7,808 nt of DNA. Origin: Aquificaceae bacterium (GTDB taxonomy: Bacteria > Aquificota > Aquificia > Aquificales > Aquificaceae). Positions 1 to 5,750 of this stretch are shown one piece after another. Location of the stretch: contig JALTVH010000321.1 in assembly GCA_027049085.1 (NCBI GenBank), positions 1 to 7,808 on the forward strand, in the 5' to 3' direction. The translations under genes and the position numbers were made by a program. Position 1 is the first letter of the stretch; each line of letters begins with the position of its first letter. The notes beneath the pieces are model-generated. The model ran no database searches. It was not told the origin of the DNA and saw only the letters and a list, made by a program, of their open reading frames with translations.

Positions 1-34
1 GTTCAGGGTAGAACTAAACCCTCCTCCCCACCTT
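1..34 (-). promoter_or_regulatory. Conserved mRNA leader element, copy 1 (for a gene left of the window)
   Basis: On the minus strand this stretch reads AGGTGGGGAGGAGGG followed by TTTAGTTCTACCCTGAAC. It matches the leaders of the two delta-60 lipoprotein genes in this window (1758-1824 and 3342-3409). It can form the same GGTTTAG/CTGAAC hairpin with a seven-base loop. The match runs off the left edge, so the start codon it serves lies outside. The inference is that another member of the same lipoprotein family, or at least a co-regulated gene, sits immediately to the left on the minus strand. Confidence 0.6.
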
Positions 35-52
35 TATGATATTTTGTGCAAA

Positions 53-82
53 ATTACAGTTTTTTGGGGGTAATTTTCACAT
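53..82 (-). promoter_or_regulatory. Predicted promoter, copy 1
   Basis: On the minus strand, ATGTGA (82-77) stands 18 bases upstream of TGTAAT (58-53), which fits a sigma70-type -35/-10 pair with a good -10. The -35 lies in a longer box, GTGAAAATTACC, that recurs upstream of both lipoprotein genes in the window. The distance from the end of that box to the leader element is 34 bases in all three places. The downstream gene lies off the left edge. Confidence 0.55.
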
Positions 83-110
83 TTCTTGCATTTGTTTATT
101 AAACGTAGGT

Positions 111-131
111 CCGGTCCCTGAAAGGAGCCGG
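111..131 (-). terminator. Weak hairpin after lipoprotein A, possible terminator
   Basis: Just beyond the stop codon of the lipoprotein gene, the two arms CCGGTCC (111-117) and GGAGCCGG (124-131) pair over seven base pairs with one bulged G and a six-base loop. No clear U-tract follows on the minus strand, so an intrinsic terminator is only suggested by the position. It separates the gene from the next promoter copy at 53-82. Confidence 0.3.
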
Positions 132-152
132 TGTGATTATACTGAGTGTATT

Positions 153-1757
153 TCATGGTATGAATCTCCATATAACCATGTCATCATCGCCACTGCTATT
201 CCGACTATGGCCAGTAACAAGTATCCTACCCTGACTATCCAGAACTATTGAGAACCCCCTGTCATGCCTATTTCCCCCTGCAGCATTATGGTGTACGACG
301 GCGCCATTTGTTCCAAAGGAGGTATCCAGTGTACCATCTGAGTTGAATCTCCAGATGACCATGTCATGATTGCCACCGGAATTCCAGCTAGATCCTGCAA
401 CAAGGATTCTGCTTTGGCCATCCACAATTATTGAGCGACCTTCGTCATCTTCGTTTCCACCTGCAGCATTATGGTGTACGACGACGCCATTTGTTCCAAA
501 GGAGGTATCCAGTGTACCATCTGAGTTGAATCTCCAGATGACCATGTCATGATTGCTACTGGAATTCTCGCTATATCCTGTTACCAGAATTCTTCCCTGA
601 CTATCTAAGGTTATTGATCTCCCTACATCAGTTCCATTTCCGCCTGCTGCATTGTTATGTACTACAACACCGTTAGTTCCAAAGGAAGTATCCAGTGTAC
701 CGTCTGAGTTGTACCTCCAGATAATCATATCAAAACCATTTCCAATTAAACCATTATAATCATCCCTGTAACCTGTCACGAGAATTCGTCCTTGACTGTC
801 AATAGTTATTGAATTTCCCTGGAATAAAAAATTAATATCATCATAAAGCACAATACCATCACTATCAAAAGTAGTATCAAAAGTGCCATCTCGGTTTAAC
901 CTCCATATAGCCATAGTACCGTTACTTCTACCTGCCACGAGTATCCGCTCCTGACTGTCTAATGTTAATGAGTATCCTGTGTCGTAGCTACCTGGACTAG
1001 CAGTATTATCGTAAACTACCACGCCGTTAGTTCCAAAGGAATTATCCAGCGTACCATCTGAGTTGAATCTCCAGATGACCATGTCATAATTGCCACTGGA
1101 ATTCTCGCTATATCCTGTTACCAGAATTCTTCCCTGACTATCCAGAACTATTGAGAACCCCGTGTCATGACCATTTCCACCTGCAGCATTATGGTGTACG
1201 ACCACGCCATTTGTTCCAAAGGAAGTATCCAGTGTACCATCCGGGTTAAATCTCCATATAACCATGTCCCTATCGCCACTGCTGTTCCTGCTAAATCCTG
1301 TTACAAGGATCCTTCCCTGTCTGTCAGTAATAACTGAATTTCCTCTGTCCCTCCAGTTTCCGCCTGTGGCATTATTGTGGAAGACTATTCCATTACTACC
1401 AAAAGTAGGGTCAAGGGTTCCTGAATCGTGACAATTAATTTCTATGTTGGTTACATTTGAACCGGATACGGTTCCTGAGCCATTCTTAATGAAGCATGTC
1501 TGGCCGGTAGGCTGGGTAAGGATAGTGACGTTGTAGGTTGAGCCATCAGGCAGTCGTGTTGAAAATGTGAAACTACCGTTCGCAGTGATGGTAAGGTCGT
1601 CACTGCCGTTGTTTTGAAGAACAAGGGTACCATTCAATCCAGTTACAGTTCCACCAATGGTATAAGTTGGTGTACTGTTACCACCTCCACCTGCTGAACA
1701 TCCATAAATAAAGGACGTGACCAACATCCCTAAGAATAACCTTTTCTTTATCATCAT
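153..1757 (-). CDS. Delta-60 repeat lipoprotein A, seven-bladed propeller with extra N-terminal domain
   Basis: Predicted exported lipoprotein of 534 residues; the biological role is unknown. Residues 1-19 form a signal peptide ending in a lipobox-like IYGC with the lipidated Cys at 20. Ser follows at +2, which in a Lol system points to the outer membrane. A Gly-rich linker comes next. Residues about 31-109 form a small beta-rich domain (YTIGGTVTGL... with Cys 88 and Cys 109, possibly a disulfide) of a type frequent in bacterial lipoproteins. Residues 111-534 are seven repeats of about 61 residues with the signature DGTLDTSFGTNGVVV...GRILVTG...DMVIWRFN, matching the delta-60/DUF5122 beta-propeller family. 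Seven repeats suggest a closed seven-bladed propeller. Repeats 3 (56 residues) and 4 are clearly diverged; 2, 5, 6 and 7 are near-identical. The upstream in-frame GTG at 1763 lies inside the ribosome binding site, so ATG 1757 is preferred (ATG 1754 also possible). Its paralogue lies immediately upstream. Confidence 0.9.
   Translation of the reverse strand: MMIKKRLFLGMLVTSFIYGCSAGGGGNSTPTYTIGGTVTGLNGTLVLQNNGSDDLTITANGSFTFSTRLPDGSTYNVTILTQPTGQTCFIKNGSGTVSGSNVTNIEINCHDSGTLDPTFGSNGIVFHNNATGGNWRDRGNSVITDRQGRILVTGFSRNSSGDRDMVIWRFNPDGTLDTSFGTNGVVVHHNAAGGNGHDTGFSIVLDSQGRILVTGYSENSSGNYDMVIWRFNSDGTLDNSFGTNGVVVYDNTASPGSYDTGYSLTLDSQERILVAGRSNGTMAIWRLNRDGTFDTTFDSDGIVLYDDINFLFQGNSITIDSQGRILVTGYRDDYNGLIGNGFDMIIWRYNSDGTLDTSFGTNGVVVHNNAAGGNGTDVGRSITLDSQGRILVTGYSENSSSNHDMVIWRFNSDGTLDTSFGTNGVVVHHNAAGGNEDDEGRSIIVDGQSRILVAGSSWNSGGNHDMVIWRFNSDGTLDTSFGTNGAVVHHNAAGGNRHDRGFSIVLDSQGRILVTGHSRNSSGDDDMVIWRFIP
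156..1427 (-). repeat. Seven in-frame coding repeats of lipoprotein A (period about 183 bp)
   Basis: Seven tandem units encode residues 111-172, 173-233, 234-289, 290-351, 352-412, 413-473 and 474-534. Four units are 61 codons, the first and fourth are 62 and the third only 56. Some units are almost identical as DNA: 278-373 and 461-556 differ at one of 96 bases (301 versus 484). A further close copy begins at 1181. This points to recent unit duplication or gene conversion. Confidence 0.9.
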
Positions 1758-1824
1758 ACTCACCTCCCAAGAGTTTTTGATGGTTTGGAAGGTTCAGTGT
1801 GGAACTAAACCCTCCTCCCCATCT
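1758..1824 (-). promoter_or_regulatory. Conserved mRNA leader, copy 2, with hairpin (lipoprotein A)
   Basis: The leader starts with AGATGGGGAGGAGGG and contains GGTTTAG-TTCCACA-CTGAACC, a seven-pair hairpin (one G-T pair). It then has CTTCCAAACCATCAA, shared with the leader of lipoprotein B, and ends at the ribosome binding site. The alignment with the B leader is gap-free for the first 45 bases or so. The pyrimidine run CCTTCC could pair with either the upstream GGAGGAGGG or the GGGAGG ribosome binding site, so a translational switch is conceivable. I do not recognise it as a known riboswitch class. Confidence 0.5.
1763..1768 (-). promoter_or_regulatory. Ribosome binding site of lipoprotein A (decides the start)
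   Basis: GGGAGG on the minus strand lies 5 bases before ATG 1757 and 8 before ATG 1754. The in-frame GTG at 1763-1761 overlaps the last G of this site, so it cannot be the start served by it. This removes two residues from the longest reading frame. Confidence 0.8.
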
Positions 1825-1843
1825 GCTAAATATTCTTAGTCAG

Positions 1844-1874
1844 GTTATAAAAATGCGAAGGTATTTTTTCACAA
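1844..1874 (-). promoter_or_regulatory. Predicted promoter of lipoprotein A, copy 2
   Basis: On the minus strand, TTGTGA (1874-1869) is followed after 19 bases by TATAAC (1849-1844), or after 18 by TTATAA. The -35 is embedded in TTGTGAAAAAATACC, a box repeated upstream of lipoprotein B and at 69-82. The 34-base distance to the leader element is the same as in the other copies, although the intervening sequence is unrelated, which supports a real promoter over chance similarity. Confidence 0.6.
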
Positions 1875-1893
1875 ACTCGCTGGTTAGTTTTAT

Positions 1894-1912
1894 AAGTCTG
1901 AACAGCAGACTT
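1894..1912 (-). terminator. Perfect hairpin downstream of lipoprotein B
   Basis: AAGTCTG (1894-1900) and CAGACTT (1906-1912) pair perfectly over seven base pairs with a five-base loop. It lies about 90 bases past the stop codon of lipoprotein B and upstream of the promoter of A. No U-tract follows on the minus strand, so it may be a weak terminator or part of the hairpin-rich relic around it. Confidence 0.3.
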
Positions 1913-1997
1913 TAGCCACAGCAGTAGCGGCCCGCAGGAATGTTTCTTTCTGGGGCGAGTAAGGAAATTCCCTCCCTGGTAAGAATATGTGTGCTGA
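1912..1997 (-). other. Hairpin-rich, GC-richer intergenic stretch, possible mobile-element relic
   Basis: Between the stop of lipoprotein B and the promoter of A the sequence changes character. It contains a second stem, GCCCGCAG (1930-1937) with CTGGGGC (1950-1956), seven pairs with one bulge, and the palindrome GGAAATTCC (1963-1971). One minus-strand frame reads ILTREGISLLAPERNIPAGR before a stop at 1914-1912. This loosely recalls the degenerate C-terminal tails of IS200/IS605-type TnpB proteins. No start, no ribosome binding site and no catalytic motif are present. It could equally be plain non-coding DNA. Confidence 0.25.
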
Positions 1998-3341
1998 CTA
2001 AGGGGTGAGTTTCCAGACAATCATATCCAGATCGTTATTGCCATTCAAACTGTAACCTGTCACAAATATTTTTCCCTGGCTGTCTATTGTGAGTGAGTAT
2101 CCACCATCATTGCCATTTCCGCCACCGGCATTGTTATGAACGACTATCCCACTGTTTCCAAAGGTATTGTCAAGGGACCCATCAGCGTTTAGTTTCCAGA
2201 CAGCCATATCATCGTTTCCATTACTATTCATACTGTTGCCTGTTACAATTATCTTTCCCTGGCTGTCTATTGAGATCGAGTACCCTCTATCGTTGCCATT
2301 GCCACCACTGGCATCATTATGAACTACTATCCCATTGTTTCCAAAGGAATTATCCAGTGTGCCATCGGCGTTGAATCTCAAGACTACCATGTCATAATCA
2401 CCATTTATGTTTTTGCTTAAACCAGTAACAAGGACCTTTCCACTACTATCAATCGCAACCGATTTTCCAATGTCGTCACCATTCCCTCCGGCGGCGCTGT
2501 TGTGAACGACTATTCCATTATTTCCAAAGGAATTATCCAGTGTGCCATTGGCGTTGAATCTCCAGACCACCATGTCGTTATCGCTTCCGTTGAAGCTATA
2601 ACCAGCCACAACGATCTTTCCGTTGCTATCAACAACAATTGAACTTCCAATATCGTTGCCATTTCCACCGGCAGCGCTGTCGTGAACAACTACACCATTG
2701 TTTCCAAAGGTATTATCTAATGTTCCGTTAGAGTTATACCTCCATATAACCATGTCATAGTTGTTGCTTGCATTAAAGCTTGTTCCAGTCACCAGAACCC
2801 TGTTTTGACTGTCAGTTGTAATTGAAAAGCCCCAGTCGTTATCATTTCCGCCGGCGGCGTTATCGTGAACAACTATTCCATTATTTCCAAAGGAATTATC
2901 CAATGTTCCGTCAGGATTGTATCTCCAGATAACCATATCAATGTTGCTTCCGTTGAAGCTATAACCAGCCACAACGATCCTTCCATTGCTATCAATGACT
3001 ATTGACGTGCCCCTGTCGTTACTGTTTCCTCCCGCAGCACCGTTATGGACGACCACACCATTATTTCCAAAGGAATTATCCAGTGTTCCGTCAGCATTGA
3101 TCCGCCAGATGACCATATCTTCGTTAAAACTGGCGTTTTTGCTGTGACCCGCAACGAGTATTTTCCCCTGACCGTCTATTGTAATTGACCACCCAACATC
3201 TTCACTATTGCCACCGGCAGCACTGTCGTGAACAACTACACCATTGTTGCCGAAGGTTTGGGGACTGTTCCCACCTCCGCCTGAAGAACAGCCAAAAATC
3301 AATGTGCTGAATAGTGAAGGTACCATGAATTTCCACTTCAT
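1998..3341 (-). CDS. Delta-60 repeat lipoprotein B, seven-bladed propeller
   Basis: Predicted lipoprotein of 447 residues; function unknown. The signal peptide (residues 1-17) ends in IFGC with the lipidated Cys at 18, followed by Ser-Ser and a Gly4 linker that recalls that of lipoprotein A. From residue 29 to the end are seven delta-60/DUF5122 repeats of about 60 residues with the signature DGTLDNSFGNNGVVVHD, AAGGN, GKILVAG and DMVIWR. The first repeat lacks its opening seven residues (the DGTLDNS part), so in a propeller the last blade may close the ring in a different register. Unlike A it has no intervening N-terminal domain. The repeats are Asn- and Gly-rich and more even than those of A. 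ATG 3341 has GGGAGG seven bases upstream. It lies head to head with the plus-strand gene at 3513 and is followed on the same strand by A, which has its own promoter, so the two are probably separate transcription units under similar control. Confidence 0.9.
   Translation of the reverse strand: MKWKFMVPSLFSTLIFGCSSGGGGNSPQTFGNNGVVVHDSAAGGNSEDVGWSITIDGQGKILVAGHSKNASFNEDMVIWRINADGTLDNSFGNNGVVVHNGAAGGNSNDRGTSIVIDSNGRIVVAGYSFNGSNIDMVIWRYNPDGTLDNSFGNNGIVVHDNAAGGNDNDWGFSITTDSQNRVLVTGTSFNASNNYDMVIWRYNSNGTLDNTFGNNGVVVHDSAAGGNGNDIGSSIVVDSNGKIVVAGYSFNGSDNDMVVWRFNANGTLDNSFGNNGIVVHNSAAGGNGDDIGKSVAIDSSGKVLVTGLSKNINGDYDMVVLRFNADGTLDNSFGNNGIVVHNDASGGNGNDRGYSISIDSQGKIIVTGNSMNSNGNDDMAVWKLNADGSLDNTFGNSGIVVHNNAGGGNGNDGGYSLTIDSQGKIFVTGYSLNGNNDLDMIVWKLTP
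2001..3257 (-). repeat. Seven in-frame coding repeats of lipoprotein B (period about 180 bp)
   Basis: Seven tandem units encode residues 29-447, the first shortened at its start. Alternating units share DNA: the stretches near 2586-2617 and 2948-2979 (repeats 4 and 2) are identical over about 30 bases, which suggests duplication as a two-unit block (about 362 bp) or conversion between them. Confidence 0.85.
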
Positions 3342-3409
3342 GGCATAACCTCCCGTTTTATTGATGGTTTGGAAGACTAAAGGTGGTGCTAAGCCCTCCT
3401 CTCCACCTT
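3342..3409 (-). promoter_or_regulatory. Conserved mRNA leader, copy 3, with hairpin (lipoprotein B)
   Basis: The leader begins AAGGTGGAGAGGAGGG and shares CTTCCAAACCATCAA with the leader of lipoprotein A. The hairpin seen in A is largely kept here as GGCTTAG with TTTAGTC: one T-A pair becomes C-G and two C become T while keeping G-T pairs, but one pair is lost. A second, stronger fold is available: AAGGTGG at the leader start is perfectly complementary to CCACCTT (plus-strand arms 3380-3386 and 3403-3409). Mutually exclusive folds near a translation start hint at regulation, but this is inference. Confidence 0.5.
3349..3354 (-). promoter_or_regulatory. Ribosome binding site of lipoprotein B
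   Basis: GGGAGG on the minus strand, seven bases before ATG 3341. A nearer ATG in the spacer opens a frame that stops after two codons, so ATG 3341 is the sensible start. Confidence 0.75.
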
Positions 3410-3426
3410 GGAATTATTATGAATTA

Positions 3427-3457
3427 ATTTAAGCGTGTGTGTTGGTATTTTTCACAA
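3427..3457 (-). promoter_or_regulatory. Predicted promoter of lipoprotein B, copy 3
   Basis: On the minus strand, TTGTGA (3457-3452) is followed after 19 bases by TTAAAT (3432-3427), a weaker -10 than in the other copies. The -35 lies in TTGTGAAAAATACC, the repeated box, again 34 bases from the leader element. The box also lies about 55 bases upstream of the plus-strand gene at 3513, so a bound regulator could affect both directions. No convincing plus-strand -10 was found; the AT-rich run at 3477-3496 is the only candidate region. Confidence 0.55.
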
Positions 3458-3500
3458 TTTCTTCCAATATGACGGATTAATAATGTTTAATGCTTAACAA

Positions 3501-3506
3501 GGGAGG
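3501..3506 (+). promoter_or_regulatory. Ribosome binding site of gene C (decides the start)
   Basis: GGGAGG lies six bases upstream of ATG 3513. The in-frame TTG at 3507 directly abuts this site and is too close to be used, so the longest frame is shortened by two codons. Confidence 0.8.
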
Positions 3507-3512
3507 TTGGGA

Positions 3513-5750
3513 ATGAAAAGATTGATTCCTTTCTTAATCACCTTAATCACTTTATTGTTCGTGGTATCAGGTTCTTCAATTGCAGGGTGGGCAGAAAGGG
3601 AGCTATTCATTTCCCGTGGCATTAGTGTTGTTGACTTTGTAAAGAAAGGTTCTACAAGGGCGGTATTGTATGAGAAAGGTGCCAAGACTTACATTGCCGA
3701 ATTTAACGGACTTTCTTGGGAAATTGAGGAAGTTCCTGATTGTCAAAACAGCGGGTCTCTCTTTTATGATGTTACTGGAAATGTTTATGTCGCTTGTTAT
3801 TCCAATGGTCTGGAATTTTATCTCCATATCAAGGACTCGTCTACAAACCAATGGCAGAGGGAAAAAGTGGATGAGTTTACCTCAAGCTATACTCCTGCTG
3901 GGGTTTTTGTTGCTGTTGAGGAAACAGGCACGATTCATTATATATATGGAATAGATAATGTTATAGTTCATTTAAGAAAGTCAGGGGGAAGCTGGGTCAA
4001 AGGTGTAAGTGACTTTAGTGGGGGGTATGTCTATGATCTTGACGTTTCGTTAAAGAGGGATTCATCAGGCAATGAGAGACTCTTTATGGCTTACTCAATA
4101 AACAATGGATCAGCCCCTGATGAAGTAACTATAAAAGGTTGGGATGGGAGTACTTGGACGACTCTCCATACAGAGAGCAGAGCTACCCCTGTACATATTG
4201 ACTCTTACGGAGAAAGTTATGTAATGTTTTTCAAACCTCAAACTGCCCGAGACTTCAAAGTTGTTCAGGGTCAGTTCCCCAACCCGCCTACGACTCAAGT
4301 GGAATTTGATGAGAATTCAGGTGAAAACGTTATTAATTTTACAAGGGCGGATGTTACATTCCTTACACCGCCTGCCTTTAGGGTTTATTACTTTGATTAC
4401 TTTGGTTTTCAATCATGGAGAATAAGATACAGGAATTCAACAGATTTGGGAATTGCTTATGATGCTGTATTAAACCAGTTCAATAGCAATTATGTTGACC
4501 TATATGCTATTGGGGATGAGATTGTGTATGAGTCCTCTGCGATTGGAGCTGAATTAAGGCACCTCAACACACAGACCGATGCGGGCGGTATCATTGACTC
4601 TGATTATGGATTTGTTGATGTGCTCAAGCTCTTTGGAGGAACCAAGGACGATCTGGATTTCGTAACAGGAACGAATGGGAATCTCTATTATGGTCAACAT
4701 AAATCCGGTCTGACTAACCTTGTTAGGATTGATAGCTATTATTCCTTTTTAGATCATGGTGTTGGGTGCAATGGATCTAAATTTGTTATCTATTATGCAG
4801 GGTTTTTATCTCCCTTTGGATACCAGAATGTAGTGATAGCAGTTTTTGGTAATGCATGGAAGTTTTATGTTTTACCGGGTGCTAATTATTCAAACACGAA
4901 GGATGTAGAAGCGAGTATTGATTGTAATGGAAATTTACATGTTTTTACAAATTTTGATGACTCAGGTAGCAATTTACTCAACCATTATGTGCTTGACACC
5001 TCAACTGAAACATGGTCAGTGGAAGTTATTGGGACATATAGTGATAGATTTACGTTTTTTGATTCACGGATTAAAAATGACGGTCAAATAGACCTTGTTC
5101 TGGGTATTATTTCGGCGAGCAGGATTACGGAACTGATCTCTTATACAAATTCGGGAGGTACCTGGAGCACAGAAACAATAGCTTCATCCTTGGCTGCACT
5201 TCATTCAGATGGACGCTTTTCAGATAAGAAATATCCAACGATCATTTTGGTTGATTATAAGACTCCGCCAGACATATCAACTTTGACGCTGTTTATCCTG
5301 GAACACGATGGTACTTCCTGGCAAAGAAAGGAAGTTTATGGACCTTTTCATCCATCGATCACCATTTACTACAGGTTTCAAAATATATTGGCTTTTGACG
5401 TTTCCTCTTCTGGGAAAACGTTTATTGTGATTTTGGACCCTCTCACGGGAGCTAAAAAGTTTTTTAGAGATGGATCCTTAGAGGATATACAGGGTGTGAA
5501 TATATCTCTATCAAACGATATGCTCGCCAGTGAAAATTCTATCTTAGTAGTGAACCAGACAATAAATTATCTTGAATACACTGAAACACTGCTTCAATAC
5601 GATTTCCCTGTGCCCAATGCGGGAGGTGGCGGTTGTGGTGGCTGTAATATCGCAGGGTTTGGAGGTTTACTGCCCGGCTATGTATTTCTAATGTTATTAA
5701 TTGTGTTTAGGTTATTGAGGTTATCAAAAGATTTGAAAAAGGGTCTGTAA
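3513..5750 (+). CDS. Exported propeller-like protein with Gly/Cys C-terminal anchoring signal
   Basis: A 745-residue protein I do not recognise as a named family. Residues 1 to about 24 are a signal peptide (MKR, long hydrophobic core, SIAG). The mature part is beta-rich with a recurring pattern: a D..G segment followed by strands, then a Trp blade end such as WEIEEV (69), WQREKV (114), WVKGVS (161), WTTLHT (215), WKFYVL (449), WSVEVI (501), WSTETI (551) and WQRKEV (603). The spacing of about 45-55 residues inside two clusters suggests one or two beta-propellers; the middle (about 220-440) is less regular. The end has three parts: a Gly-rich motif with Cys 708 and Cys 711 (GGGGCGGCN), a hydrophobic segment of about 18 residues, and a basic tail. 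That layout resembles the MYXO-CTERM, GlyGly-CTERM and Synergist-CTERM sorting signals. It is probably processed and displayed at the cell surface. The last 14 codons overlap hyuA on the other strand. Tandem TAA stops end it. Confidence 0.85.
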   Translation: MKRLIPFLITLITLLFVVSGSSIAGWAERELFISRGISVVDFVKKGSTRAVLYEKGAKTYIAEFNGLSWEIEEVPDCQNSGSLFYDVTGNVYVACYSNGLEFYLHIKDSSTNQWQREKVDEFTSSYTPAGVFVAVEETGTIHYIYGIDNVIVHLRKSGGSWVKGVSDFSGGYVYDLDVSLKRDSSGNERLFMAYSINNGSAPDEVTIKGWDGSTWTTLHTESRATPVHIDSYGESYVMFFKPQTARDFKVVQGQFPNPPTTQVEFDENSGENVINFTRADVTFLTPPAFRVYYFDYFGFQSWRIRYRNSTDLGIAYDAVLNQFNSNYVDLYAIGDEIVYESSAIGAELRHLNTQTDAGGIIDSDYGFVDVLKLFGGTKDDLDFVTGTNGNLYYGQHKSGLTNLVRIDSYYSFLDHGVGCNGSKFVIYYAGFLSPFGYQNVVIAVFGNAWKFYVLPGANYSNTKDVEASIDCNGNLHVFTNFDDSGSNLLNHYVLDTSTETWSVEVIGTYSDRFTFFDSRIKNDGQIDLVLGIISASRITELISYTNSGGTWSTETIASSLAALHSDGRFSDKKYPTIILVDYKTPPDISTLTLFILEHDGTSWQRKEVYGPFHPSITIYYRFQNILAFDVSSSGKTFIVILDPLTGAKKFFRDGSLEDIQGVNISLSNDMLASENSILVVNQTINYLEYTETLLQYDFPVPNAGGGGCGGCNIAGFGGLLPGYVFLMLLIVFRLLRLSKDLKKGL
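5616..5747 (+). other. Candidate C-terminal sorting signal of protein C
   Basis: Residues 702-745 comprise NAGGGGCGGCN, then IAGFGGLLPG and a hydrophobic stretch (about 722-733), then RLLRLSKDLKK. Gly/Cys motif, membrane span and basic stop-transfer tail in this order are the hallmark of CTERM-type signals handled by rhombosortase or CPBP-type sorting proteases. Two Cys rather than one is unusual. No sorting protease is encoded in this window. Confidence 0.6.
5707..5750. other. 44-bp tail-to-tail coding overlap of gene C and hyuA
   Basis: The minus-strand stop of hyuA (TAA at 5709-5707) lies inside gene C, and the stop of C (5748-5750) lies inside hyuA. The overlap encodes the entire basic tail of C (FRLLRLSKDLKKGL) and the last 14 residues of HyuA (ITDPFSNLLITSIT). 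No terminator fits between the two genes, so convergent transcripts are likely to be antisense to each other here. Confidence 0.85.

Noticed and set aside
36..251. 71-residue plus-strand open frame across the left intergenic region
   Set aside because: It covers the promoter region and the antisense of the lipoprotein A end, with no ribosome binding site and no similarity I can see.
1826..2020. 64-residue minus-strand open frame spanning the end of lipoprotein B and the intergenic region
   Set aside because: It starts inside lipoprotein B in another frame, has no suitable ribosome binding site, and runs through the promoter of A. It has no recognisable domain.
2093..2374. 93-residue plus-strand open frame opposite lipoprotein B
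   Set aside because: It is the antisense reading of the repeat units; its His/Cys/Arg-rich periodic composition mirrors the repeat and does not indicate a metal-binding protein.
156..3257. Regular repeats resembling a CRISPR or satellite array
   Set aside because: The period of about 180 bp is in frame and translates into a known propeller repeat, with no short repeat-spacer structure.
3513..3600. Protein C as a lipoprotein
   Set aside because: There is no Cys near the end of the hydrophobic segment; the sequence around the cleavage region (SSIAGWAE) suits a standard signal peptidase.
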